NCBI GenBank assembly: GCA_037951165.1
Contig: JBBDHG010000037.1
Coordinates: forward strand, 312,501-376,500
Source: Lophius americanus
Taxonomy: Eukaryota; Chordata; Actinopteri; Lophiiformes; Lophiidae
Reading direction: 5' to 3'
Length of the DNA stretch: 64,000 nucleotides
Shown here: positions 1 to 13,500 of the stretch, in pieces
Layout of the letters: each line of letters starts with the position of its first letter
Position numbering within the stretch: position 1 is the stretch's first letter
Translations under genes and position numbers: made by a program
The notes under the pieces: generated by a model
What the model was told of the DNA's origin: nothing
The model's database searches: none
What the model saw: only the letters and a program-made list of their open reading frames with translations

Positions 1-310
1 TTATAATCAATACAAATGTAACTACAAGAAATGCTGAAAAATTATTTTTCGACTTGAGGCATATATCAAATAAAAATGCAAAAAAAAAAAGAAGTTAAAA
101 AAGCTGCTTCTCTCTGTTTAACGAGCTCTCTGTTTTCTTTTTTTCTAGGATTTCATAGACTATAGACGTAATTGATTGATTGAAGGATTAATTTTTCCAT
201 AACTGTTGTTCATGTTCTTTTTTCTGTTTCAACACTGAGGGGAAATTTATATTTCAAAGTAAATAATATTAATCTTCAAACTCTAATATGTGCCTGATAC
301 CCCTCTTAAG
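1..310 (+). other. Intron of atp2a1 at the left window edge
   Basis: AT-rich non-coding DNA. It ends in a pyrimidine-rich tract and AG at 309-310, which is the acceptor of the first visible atp2a1 exon. I see no coding exon or RNA gene here. The first three coding exons of the pump, about 73 residues, must lie upstream of the window. Confidence 0.8.
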
Positions 311-3245
311 GTGCTGGCTATGTTCGAGGAAGGCGATGAGTCAGTCACTGCCTTCGTTGAGCCCTTCGTCATCCTCCTCATCCTCATCGCAAATGCCGTC
401 GTTGGAGTGTGGCAGGTCAGTGACACACACACACACACACACACAAAGGAACAATTGCATTCCCAAGGACGCATGCCTACCCCCGAATTCTGTCTTTTAC
501 ACACACCTAAATAGCCTCTCATACTTAGTAACAGTACCACACCATAAATCACACAAACGGTGGCGACCTACTCAGGTCGAAGCCCCCCGTCCCCTCCTTC
601 CTTCCAGAAAAGTGGCTGAGAGCTCAAAGTTTAAGAGAACCCAGAAAGAGGGGCCTGATGTCAGTCATCAGGAGGTGTAAAGGTTGAGAGGTTAAGCCAA
701 TGAGGGCGAGTGGAGGAGAGGGGAGGAGGGGGACAATGGTGGACTGGGACCCATCCTGCCTTGAAGTCTCAGCCCTGCAGGCCTCTTTGTTACAATCCAC
801 GGCGTGCAATCCACAGTAAAAATACAGAGGGGCGATCCGGTTACCACAGGCCTGGGGTGTGTGTGTCCGCGGTTAGGGGGGGGGCGGGTTAACATCTACC
901 CTGCGGCAGTCATTTGGAAACTATGCACAAGGATTCACACATAGGGGGTTTGAGAGAGAATGGAGGGAGGGAGGGTGGCTGGCATAAATTGGGCTTTACA
1001 CTTTGAGGCGGTTGAGGGCAGCCTTGGAAGAAACCACAGACAGAACTGAACACCAGGCTGTTTGACCTCTCCCATCAACCTGTTGCTCATGCTTGAGACG
1101 CCTCACACAGATGACACACGTGCTTTTCACTCAAGGCTTCTTAAATTATACTTCAGCCGCCCAGCGCTCGTCTATTAATGTCATTGTGCGCAAGTTCTCT
1201 GAGATGGTGATAAGGGCTGGACTTTTCTTCTAACTGTTCCTTGTTTTTTGGCACGTTAAAGGGTTAAATTACACGATTATCCTCTCTCAATGTTGGCTAA
1301 ATGTTATTTCATCATGGTAGTCATCTTTGGCTTCGTTAGAAATCCAATGATTTACTCTTGTGTGATGACATCCTCACTTTTTTGACCGGTTTCAAGGAAC
1401 CCCGTTAATTTATTAATGGTTGGGAATTTTTGAATCATATGTTTCTTAAATCTTTTCCTCAAGTCGGTGACACTGTCAATCAAACTCAACCAACTGATCA
1501 TATACTGTTGCTGAAGTTTGGGGAGTTCACTACAAAAGATAATATTATATATAATAAATATAATGATATTAAGCAGTTTCTCCCTAAAATAAAATTCTGA
1601 GTGTTACGAAGTTGTGAAATAAAACCTTAAATGAAAGATTTTTTTCTTTTAAAGGCTTTAGCTGTTAGCTTTACTTGAATTTGAACAAAACAAACAGAAA
1701 AACCTGAAATAATCAGATAAATATGTCAATTTGGCTTTATTTTTTGTATTTATTGAGCAAAAATGAATTTCATGCCGTTGAATGTGCTTTAGAAGACATT
1801 CATTTGTTTGGAAAGGGATTTTCCAAACTATATAGACACTTAAAACAATATTTATCAATAAAAGATGGGCAGATAAGAAATAAAAGAAATTGTGAAAGTA
1901 TAGAGACAATACACATAATAGACAATTGGTGTGATAATATCAAAAATTCAATGTAATAACAATGAAACACACACATTAATTTAAAAAGCCTAGCTACTAA
2001 AGCCATCCAATAAAACCTCGGACACTACAAAAATACAATCTAAAAGTTTAGAGTGTTTTGGAGTGAAATTTCCTGAAATGTATTGCAGGATAATTTGGAT
2101 TTAAGGATGACAGACATCTTGTTCTTCAGACTTCAAAGCCATCTGACGCTAAATCACATCTAAGCTTTGACTTCGTGATTTTAAAGTCACATAATGTGTC
2201 ACAGATATGGAGTTTTATCCTCGAGCACAGAGGAATGATGGAGTATGTTTGTATACAGAAATCCCCATCTGTGTTTTCCCCGCAGGAGCGTAACGCGGAG
2301 AGCGCCATCGAGGCTCTGAAGGAGTACGAACCCGAGATGGGCAAAGTGTACCGGGCGGACAGGAAGAGCGTGCAGAGAATCAAGGCCAGGGAGATTGTTC
2401 CTGGTGATGTGGTGGAAGTTTCTGGTAAGATTACTATGACTTTCTTTCCCACTGGAAAAGCTTAACGGCCCGTCAGAACCGGCGCTGGCAGCAGCTGTCA
2501 TTCCTAGAGCATCTAAAATTGACATAGGATTCATCCGAGTGATCAGCCCAACAGATCCGAATAATTACATTCATTCAGCCATTCGTTACCCGTGACCGCC
2601 GCCTATCCTGTTCCGAATAATTCAAATTTGTGCTAAATCCTTTCATTTTCTAAGAGCAAACTCCAAGTGCGGTGGCCAGCCGGGGTCAAAGGACAAGGTC
2701 AACTCATTTAAACATACCTCTCAGAATAGCACTGCATGTTCATGGACACACTGTATGTGTGGTGTCCCCCCTTCAGTGAAGGAGAGGAGCACAGATCTCC
2801 TCTGTTCTTCGTGCCGCACGACAGCAGTTACACGTGGCGGTGAGAATATTAAAAACAGAGCCACCTCCTTTCCAGCGGGGGTGGGGGGGAGATTGATGGA
2901 GCAGCATTCTTTAAAAGGATTTTTAATTCATCAATAAGTTATTATCACAGAAGATTGATGACGCTCTAATTCTTCCTCTGATGATCGATCGCTTCTTCCT
3001 TTGTTTGGAGGGAGATACATTTTATGAAATGCATGATTGAGTAGCTGCTGCTCGTTAAATGTTCATCGTCGGAACCCGTTTCAACTACGCCACATAAAAA
3101 CAATAATAATAGTGATTAAAGAACTCGTGCCAACCAAGCGTCTGCATGGATTTACACTTAGTTCGGAATACTTTAATAGTTGTATAACTTTTGCAAATTG
3201 CACTTAAGATAGAATAAATGTATGTATGTCTGTGTGTGAGTGAGT

Positions 3246-3294
<49 letters not shown>

Positions 3295-3440
3295 CAACGG
3301 TCCTGATGTCCTTGAGAAGGAGCATGAGTCCTTTTAAGGCAGTGACAGAAAAAAAGGGAGGAGAGGGGGACTGAAGGAACTTGTTGCGAGAAGAAAAAAA
3401 ACAAGCTTGAGTATAAATACACTTAATATTGACGGCCAGA

Positions 3441-3487
<47 letters not shown>

Positions 3488-4513
3488 GCCGTACACCTGT
3501 TCCTTGCATTTCATGATCTCCCCAAGGTCTCTCTCTCTCCCTCTGTCGCGGGCCGTGGTTTCAGCTTTCAACAACAACACCATCCATCCAGAGTGCTAAA
3601 ACCTCTCAACCCCGCACCCCCTCCCTTGTCCTCCCTCCATCCTCCCTGCTGTAACGCCGCTGATCGATGCGGAGCTATTCGCTGAAATCCTGCAAAAACA
3701 CGTTTAATAAATCTTTAAAACAAAACAAAAAAAAGTAGCAAGGAATGGAATATTGGAAAAAGGTTGAATTATTGTTTTTCAACTTCTGTGTGTGTTTGTG
3801 TGTGTGTTTGTGTTTGTGTGTGTGTGTGTGTGTGTGTTTGTGTGTTTGGACTGTAGTTGGTGACAAAGTGCCAGCTGACATCAGGATCATCTCCATCAAA
3901 TCTACAACCCTGCGTGTGGACCAGTCCATCCTTACCGGTATGCGGTGTGTCACAGGACAAACAGACGGACACAGAATGAAAACAGGATTCCTCGACTGAC
4001 CACAACCCCAACTTTTCTTACAGGAGAGTCTGTCAGCGTCATCAAGCACACTGATGCCGTCCCCGACCCCAGGGCCGTCAACCAGGACAAGAAGAACATG
4101 CTGTTCTCTGTGAGTCCTCTTACACCTTCCCGGCCCCCTGTGTGAACTTGACCAACACTGCCCCCCCTACAGCGAGGGTTCAAGCCGATGTTATGTCCGA
4201 AAAACAGTGTTTTCTGTTAAAAAATAAATGAAACACCTCCCCCTAGTGACTAAAATATCAATAATCAGAGTTCTATGAAAAAGGTTTTTGTGGATAAAGC
4301 TCCCCTTTAGAATCCATATTGAACCAACTTTTCCAAGAATTCGTCCAGCTCTTCCTAAAACTAAGGGTATACGTTTAAAATGATCCATTATGGAATAAAC
4401 ACAACCAATATTTAAAATTTATTTTAACTTTTAATAACTTATTTCTGGTATTGAGTGGAGTCTCCAGACTCCACTGGAGTCTGGATATATTTATCTTTAT
4501 TTAATACCATGTC

Positions 4514-4558
<45 letters not shown>

Positions 4559-7500
4559 GTATACATTTATATATATGTATTTATATGTATATATGTATGT
4601 ATGTAATTTTTTGTGAATAATATATCAGAAATATACTTCTAGATGTTTCATAATGTATTTTTTAGTGTGTATTTGTGTTTTGCACATTTTTTATTTCATC
4701 CTGTCACACTTAAATTTCCCTGTGGGGATTATTAAAGTGGGTTTTATTCTATTCTATTCTGATCTACCGTCAGATGTGGACGAGGCAGCGCTGATCCATG
4801 ATATTCCCAACTTTTCAGGGATATAATGATATGATAATGATTCTATTTGATTTGTGCTTCTATGTGATAAAAAAAGAAATCTGAATCACATAAAAGTGGA
4901 AAAGAAAAACTGATCTTTGAGCTAAATGCTAATGTGACAATTTCAGAATGACAATGTTTAGATCGTTATGTTTACTAGCTTCTTCACCCTAGTTTAGCTT
5001 GTTAACTTATTAATAGTCAAAGTTACCTCCATATTGAAGGGCATATTAATGAATGCACCAAATGGAACTCCATCCAGAAAGATAATAATCAATCTCCTGG
5101 GGGTGGAAGAGTCAAGAAAATGTATAAACTCAAACCCACGTGGTGGATATTTCATCTTCCATTAGAGATATCTCACTCAGTTTGGTCCACATTGACCCAA
5201 TAGCTCCCCTTTCGGTTTGTCCTTCTCCCTCTCTTAAAACCGTATTCAGGGTACAAATATTGCCGCGGGAAAGGCGACGGGTATTGCTGTCGCGACCGGC
5301 GTCTCCACTGAGATCGGTAAGATTCGTGACCAGATGGCGGCCACGGAGCAGGAGAAGACTCCTCTGCAGCAGAAGCTGGACGAGTTTGGAGAGCAGCTCT
5401 CCAAGGTAGACGGGAAAAAAAAAGGCTTTTTGAAACCGTAAAAAAAAAAAAACGAATAGAGTTTTAGTTCACTGTATCCCTCTGATCGCCTGCTGTCCAG
5501 GTCATCTCCCTCATCTGTGTGGCTGTGTGGATCATAAACATTGGCCATTTCAATGACCCCGTCCATGGAGGCTCCTGGTTCCGCGGTGCTATCTACTATT
5601 TCAAGATTGCTGTGGCTCTGGCGGTGGCTGCCATCCCTGAAGGTTAAACCCTTGGATTCATTTTCATTTGTATGCCCATGAACATTATCATACCATCATC
5701 ACGTCATTATAATATTAGAATTATGGTTTGTAGCTCGTCTATATGATTCTGCAGGTCCAGGTCCATTAAACACTAAATGATAGAGATTAGCTTTGGACGG
5801 ATCGGTGTTATAATGTGGCCTACTTTGCTTTACAGGTTATTACAAAGGAACGCCACTTATTCGACTCAAAGTCATGGGGGGGTTATTGAACAAGAAATAC
5901 TCAGAACGATAGTCAGCAGTGCAGTGGTATTGTGGGTAATGTTATATCAATGGGGTAGCTTCGTCGGATTTTTAGTTAGCTATGCCCCCATCTTTCCTTT
6001 TGTTTTGCCCTTTTCTGATTTCGTTGACGTTGAATGTTTCACTCTCCAAAAATGGTTGAAAGTTTAAACTGTATATTTTGGTTGATTAATCAAGTGTTTG
6101 CTGTCCTGTTGTGTCCCAGCTCTTGAAACAGCAACTTTTTTTGTTTGAGTCAGGATCAGTAAGACATTTGGAGGGGCTCTTCACCCCACATAAGACCCCA
6201 GTCAGCTGAAATCTGTGCCATTGCCCCATGCAGACTACGCTTAAATGATGCCAACATGGCAGCATCATCTGCAAACACAGATGCCACCATAATGTCACTA
6301 CACTGGACGCGCTCCAGAACCTGTCAGAGATAATGTTTGCCAAGCATCTGACCGCAAATCTCTCTGAAGGCTTTGCAGCAGACCTCTCCCACAGGAATGA
6401 CTTGGAGAATACAGAAGTCTGGGTGTACGCCAGCTGATGTGTGAAGGGACCACCAATATTGTCAACCTGCCCAGTGGCAGAGGCGGTGGTGTCCCCAGAT
6501 ATGTCAAATGGGGTGGGTGATCTGGCCAAAAATAAATTCACAATCTATCTATCTCATTCCCAACTAGACATTTAATTTTTTATTTTTTTTCTTCTTCTAT
6601 GAAATACCTAATTATTACAAAATTTCGGATTTTTTTTTTTTGGCAGAAATTCCTCATTGGCCCTACTGCAACCATTTACTCACAATGTATTATTCACGAT
6701 ACCTCACCCAAGAAAGAAACAAGTTGGTTCTCTTCTAATGTTCAGTCCATCTTCCCTTTTTTTTCTAGTTTCTGTCTGCGCGCACATTTATGGGTTCTGC
6801 CAACACTGGTACAAACCATTTCATAAGAAAAACATGCAGTTTGATCCTGCAGAACATTTTTATTCTGTGCGTGTGACTTCCACTCGCCTTTTTTGATAAA
6901 ACTAGCCTAAAACATTCTATTTTATTTGAATACCTTTTTCTCATCTAAGAGGGTCCACCTTGTGTGGAACACAAAGACAAAGCAAGACAGAAATAACAGT
7001 AACACTAATGAGCGGTAGATGGTTAGTCCAGTCAGTCCATCAGGATCCTGAACACTTCACCCACCTTCACCTTCACTCCACTGGCTTCCCGTCTCCACCC
7101 GGATTGAATATAAGGTCTCCTTCCTCACTCACCAGTGCATCCATGGCAATGCATCCCCCTACCTGGAGGAACTACTCACTCCACTAAACTCAACATGGTC
7201 CCTCCGTTCTAGCCACTCAAACCACTTTCTCCTCCCCTGGACTAAACTCAGCACCGTGGGTGATCAGTTCTTCTGTTCTGCTGCCCCTCGTTTGTGGGAT
7301 GTCCTCCCTGACCATCTGAGGGCTCCACAGACGACTGAAGCTAAAACTTTCCTTTTTAGCAGAACCTATAACATTAAATTATTGTTGCTGATTTCTGTTC
7401 ATATTTATATATTATTATTATATTTATTTTATTGATGCATTTAGATTTGATCCAAATGTAAAGTGCGTTATAAATAAAGTGTATCATTATTATTATTATC

Positions 7501-10500
7501 TTCAGTCCATTCTCCGACATTCCTTCCGGTTCTAAGCAGTGGCTGTATATTTCACTCAGTGCCTCCCTGAATAATCCTTTCTCCCGTTCCTCTCAGGCCT
7601 GCCGGCTGTCATCACCACCTGCCTGGCTCTGGGAACTCGCCGTATGGCCAAGAAGAACGCCATTGTCAGAAGCCTGCCCTCTGTGGAAACTCTGGGCTGC
7701 ACCTCCGTCATCTGCTCTGACAAGACCGGCACCCTAACCACCAACCAGATGTGTGTAACCAAGGTGGGTTCGTGCATACATCTTTAATCCACCAGGTCTG
7801 TTTGTTTCTTAAAGTGAGCCACGCTCTGATGCAGGAACTGTATTTGTTTGTCCCTCACATTCAGATGTTCATCGTCGATAAAGTTGATGGGGACAACGTG
7901 TCACTCGGTCAGTTTGACATCTCTGGGTCAAAGTACACTCCAGAGGGAGAAGTGTAAGTCCAGTTTAACGCTAATGTTGTATCACAGAAGCGGCGTCACC
8001 ATTCCTTCATCTTGATGTCTTTATTTTTCGTTCATGATTTTCTACCAGGACAAAGGGTGGCATGCCTGTCAGCTGTGGACAGTATGACGGACTGGTTGAA
8101 GTGGCTACCATCTGTGCCCTGTGCAACGATTCTTCTCTGGACTACAATGAGGTCTGCAGAGCGTTCAGGACATTAAGTTCATGAAATATGTTAACTTATG
8201 ACACATTTGCTAAATGAAATGTGTTTTTTTTTGTTCTTTCTCATCTCTCCGTGATGCAGTCAAAGGGTATTTATGAGAAAGTGGGTGAAGCCACTGAAAC
8301 GGCCCTGAGCTGTTTGGTGGAGAAGATGAACGTGTTCAACACTGAAGTGCGCGGCCTGTCCAAGGTGGAGAGGGCAGATGCTTGCTGTTCAGTAAGTCCA
8401 CACACAGACTGAGGTCGCCAGAGTAAACACTCAAATGAGGGTCTATGATCGAATATTTCATGGAATCATAAACGACCACATGTCATATCACGGATGATGA
8501 CCATCTTTCCCTCCATTTTCCAAAAGGTGATCAAACAGCTGATGAAGAAGGAGTTCACCCTGGAGTTCTCCAGAGACAGGAAGTCCATGTCAGTTTACTG
8601 CTCTCCGGCCAAGTCCCCCAAAGCCCCCATGGGAAGCAAGATGTTTTTAAAAGTAAGTGTGCGACGCAAGAAATCTATGGGCCACCAATCAGAACCAGAC
8701 TAAGAATCCACATTCTAACGACCACGCTAAGATATTTAGGAATAATGTGGACCAAGTTCCCCACCTTTGCTTCTTTCGTTGACATGTGAACATTCACATG
8801 GGATGGGGGAGTCAGGGGGCTGATTCCACTAGGAAATATTTAATTATGTTGACTTAAAGCAAAGAAACTATGATTATAATACGAATTTACTATTTTTTTT
8901 AAACTCAAAGGAAACTGAAAAGAAAGTGCCTTAAAGTCAGTGAAATCATATATTACATATATAGAGAAAGCTGATGATGATGATGATGTGTGTGTGTAAC
9001 TGTCATAAGGGAGCTCCGGAGGGTCTCATTGACCGCTGTTCTTACGTTCGTGTGGGAACCTCCCGTATTCCCCTCACCGGCCCGGTCAAAGATAACCTCC
9101 TGTCCGTGATCAAGGAGTGGGGCACTGGGCGCGACACTCTCCGCTGCCTGGCACTGGCCACTTGTGACACTCCTCTGAGGAAGGAGCAGATGAACCTGGA
9201 GGATTCAACCAAGTTTGTAGACTATGAGGTGGGCAAAGGAGGACACATTAAGACGCGTTAAGGCTTAGCGCTTTAATATCCAGACAAAATGTTGCAACAG
9301 TCACTTTGTTGTTGCCCGAAACCGTTGGACCTTTTTTTTCTCCAGACTGACTTGACCTTTGTGGGCTGTGTGGGCATGCTGGACCCTCCTCGTAAGGAGG
9401 TGATGGGTTCCATTGAGCTGTGCAGAGCTGCTGGCATCCGGGTCATCATGATCACCGGTCAGTATTAAAACGTTTCTCTCCAGATTTCATTTTCTTTTGC
9501 CCCGTTTGACCCGTAAGTGTTTTTCTGTTTTAAACCAAATACCAAAAAATACCAAAAATACCAAAAAAGATCCTACTTACCGAATAGGACTTCTATATTT
9601 TTTAATAGCAAGGGTTAATGACTACTTCCCGTTGGCTCTTTTTAACCCACGGTACCATCCTTGGACCCCTTACTTTTTGGCATGTACATGCTGCCATTGG
9701 GTCATATTATTAACACGTTCGGTCAAGTGGCAGACAATTCTCAATGAAAAACTCAAAATGTGCTCAAACAGAGAGTTGAGAAGGCAACAATCAGGGATTA
9801 AAAATGGTCAAATGGTCCATCCTCTGCCCACAGGTGACAACAAAGGCACAGCAGTGGCCATCTGCCGTCGTATCGGCATCTTCGGTGAGGATGAGGACGT
9901 CACTGGCAAGGCCTTCACCGGTCGGGAGTTTGATGACCTTTCTCCATACGATCAGAAATGCGCCGTACGAAAGGCTGGCTGCTTTGCCAGAGTGGAGCCG
10001 TCCCACAAGTCCAAGATTGTGGAGTTCCTGCAAGGCTTCGATGAGATCACCGCCATGGTGAGAGGAAGAAATAAAACCCATTCTTTGCTGTGATTCTCAC
10101 TGAGAGGCAAATACTGTAAATTAATTCAGGTTGACGCCTTATGCTTCTCCATTTTCCCTCCACCCAGACTGGAGATGGAGTGAATGATGCCCCTGCCTTG
10201 AAGAAGGCGGAGATTGGCATCGCCATGGGCTCTGGCACTGCCGTTGCCAAGTCTGCCTCTGAGATGGTCCTGGCTGACGACAACTTCTCTTCCATTGTGT
10301 CTGCTGTCGAGGAGGGCAGAGCCATTTACAACAACATGAAGCAGTTCATCCGCTACCTCATCTCCTCCAACGTGGGCGAGGTCGTCTGGTGAGTGTGACC
10401 CACGACAAGGATGGCTTTTATCGGTAACGTAGGAGAACGTACCTGTGAAAAAAGAACGCTGGACAAACTAGAAGATGTTAACCAGCAAACACTGAATCAT

Positions 10501-13500
10501 TTGTGATGAGATGTTTCCCCAATAGGACGAAAACTTTACTCAAACATTAAATAACAGTATATTACAAAAAAACATCATCCTGGAATCAACAGTACATCAC
10601 TAATATTTACTGTACTTTCATAACGTCTCGTTTCTGTAGAAATTAAGGGATGTTCTTGATATTGGGTAAAAGGTTTTTTTATTGTCAATTTTAACTTAAA
10701 TACCAGCAAAATCTGTATTTCAGACAAAATAATACTTTTAGCGCTAATTATGGTTAATCACTGTTATTTAATCCAAAGTTTTTATTTTTAATGTAAAATT
10801 CAGTTTTTCCTCATTTTTCTGACCGTAAACATTAAAGTTATTTACCATTTTCTTTTGATTTACAGCAACTCTCTGCATCTATTGCTGTTTTGAATTTCAC
10901 CGTCTTATACTGTTGCCATTGACAGTTTTTTTTTAACGTAATTTCAACGTACAGCTTTTACGTTACACAAAAACAAGATGTGAAAAATAATGCTAGAGTT
11001 TATTACCTATTCATTGTATCATAATTACCATATTAGAGAATGTATCTACTAGTACGTATTAAGTGTATTTTGTAATGTACTTGTGTGTTCTTTCATTATG
11101 GTATTTTATTTTACCATATCTTTAATAGTAATAATCTGTCAATCACAGCTGCTAGTATTTTACTGTAAATCACACAGATTTTTTTTTAGATTTTTTTTTT
11201 TTATAGTGTATAGGGTCAGGCCTGTGGTGAGACTCAACCCTACCCCAACCTGTTTTTGGGCTCAAAATGATACTACAGTTTGTTGAATTTAAGAAATATG
11301 TAGCGTTGTTGTGCTGCATATAAATATAGCAAACATCATCATGATGAAGTTTAAGGAGGCGAGGCTTAGAGCTCATGAAATCTAGGAAAGGAGAAGTTTT
11401 CACTGTGTTAACAGAGTCCCTCTGAAGTCAGAGCAGCCATCATCAATTTCACATTATTCACACCGGAGATTTTTACTTCCATCACTTACCAAAATTCAAA
11501 AAAAGGTATTTTGATGAGGGAGTACTTTTCTTTTTTCTCCTGTAGACGTTAATAGCATCAGCGAATCAATACCACATCTGAAATACCCTCGCCGAACATT
11601 GAGTAGGGCTCGAGGCATGAGCTCCTTTCCATCACCAACACCCACATGCAATCGAAACAGGACAGACAAGAAGAAAGACTGTGTCAAAATGAAGCGTATC
11701 ATTGCTTTCAGTATCTTCCTGACCGCTGCCCTGGGTCTGCCCGAGGCTCTCATCCCGGTCCAGCTGCTGTGGGTCAACCTTGTGACTGATGGTCTGCCTG
11801 CCACTGCTCTGGGCTTCAACCCCCCCGACCTGGACATCATGGGAAAAGCTCCCCGCTCCCCCAAAGAGCCCCTCATCTCTGGCTGGCTCTTCTTCAGATA
11901 CTTGACCATTGGAGGTACCAAATATTCATGTTCTCCCTTTTTTACGCTCTAATCTAATAAATGGATTTCCTGGTTTTCTAGGAATTAATACATTAATTAT
12001 ATCATAATTAATGTGTCACTTCCATCTTTAGCTTTCGTGTTCATTATCAACTAGTCCCACGCTGTCGATCCTGAGAGCAAAAGTACATCTCGCAGAAAGA
12101 CCCCAATCCCCTGTGTTGAACACACAATGCCCCAAATGGAACGCCTCAAATTAATCATCTCAAATCTCAGATCAGATCCCACTGTGCCCCAACAATCCCA
12201 CTGTGCCCCCACCCCCCCTAGTTTGTGTAATATAAACTACGACAGTAAAATACCTTAAATATACGTTAGATCTCTTTGAGGAGGTTATATATGAGGTCAA
12301 TTTGGACTAGATCGGACCAATGGCTAGGGAGTTACGTTAAACAGCGCTTTTTATATAAAGAGTTCGCCCTAGTCAGTTAAATGTGACATATAAAAGATTT
12401 ATAAAAGATACATTTGCACCAAATCTGACCAGAGGTAGATAAATTATTAATTGGCCCAAAGACTCGTGGAGTTAAAGCTCTCCCTACTGGTGGAAATATG
12501 CAGCTGACCTTTCCCCAAATCAGTCGGGTGCTTCCAAGCACTGAGGTCTATTCGGGTTTAAAATTTGACGATGAGCCATTTGTGAAGTCATCAACGTTCC
12601 TTTCTCTTCTGTCGCTGGGGTGCCGGTGAATCGTAGCTTGTTTCATTAAGTTTGTGTTTAATAGCCTCAAACAATTTTTACTAAAATGTAATCATCTCGC
12701 AGAGATGGAACTCAAATGTTCATATGTGGGTCTCTGCAATTTAAACTTATATTCATGAATTCTTGTTGTTGCTATGGTAACACACCGTACACTAAATGAA
12801 AGACTTGTTGGATAAGCGGTTTTGCTCATCTCTTGCAGGTTATGTCGGCGCCGCGACGGTGGCAGCTGCTGCCTGGTGGTTCCTGTACTGTGATGAGGGC
12901 CCAGGGGTGACCTTCTACCAGCTGGTCAGTATGTAACGGCATTATGCGTTCTTCTGGACCCGTGTCACATAGTGGACTCCAACTAGTGGCTTTAAGCAGA
13001 GTCTTTAATATGTGGAATCACAAGACCTTCAAAAGAGGGATCGGTAGTTAACGATTTAAGGCCCTGTCTGAAGTTATAGTGCTATGATAAAGTATTGGAC
13101 CCCCTCCTGATTTCTCCTATTTCTGTGCTAAGTGTGAGGGTGGAGGAGCAGTGGAGGCCAATTCTGACAGGTTTTTTTACGTTTGGTCCTTTATCCACAC
13201 AAGAAAAGAAAAAGAATCAAACTTTAGTTCAGGTTTAAATTCTTGCATCTATTTGATATCATTTAAATAGTCATATTTTGAAAATGTATGTTTTCAGATT
13301 TCATAGAAATCGACATAAATCCGTTAATTGTGCAAACAATTCAATTTAATCAGACGAAAAATATGAAAAAGGTTTAAATACGTTTCACTATAGATCAACG
13401 AGGATCAAACTGGTTAATATTTATGAGTTTGATTTACATGTCATTTTCAGGGAATTACCTTATTTTGAAGAAGAAAATTGTATTTGAAACACATCGGGTT

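Noticed and set aside
3173..3583. Minus-strand open frame rich in RERERE and SLSLSL
   Set aside because: It is a translation of the GA and TC microsatellites, not a protein.
6086..6541. A 151-codon minus-strand open frame in an atp2a1 intron
   Set aside because: No recognisable domain, no supporting splice sites, and antisense within a conserved gene's intron. Likely repeat debris.
9497..10093. A 198-codon plus-strand open frame
   Set aside because: Only 9834-10057 is coding (SERCA exon GDNKGTAV to EITAM). The upstream part is intronic MITE sequence that happens to lack stops.
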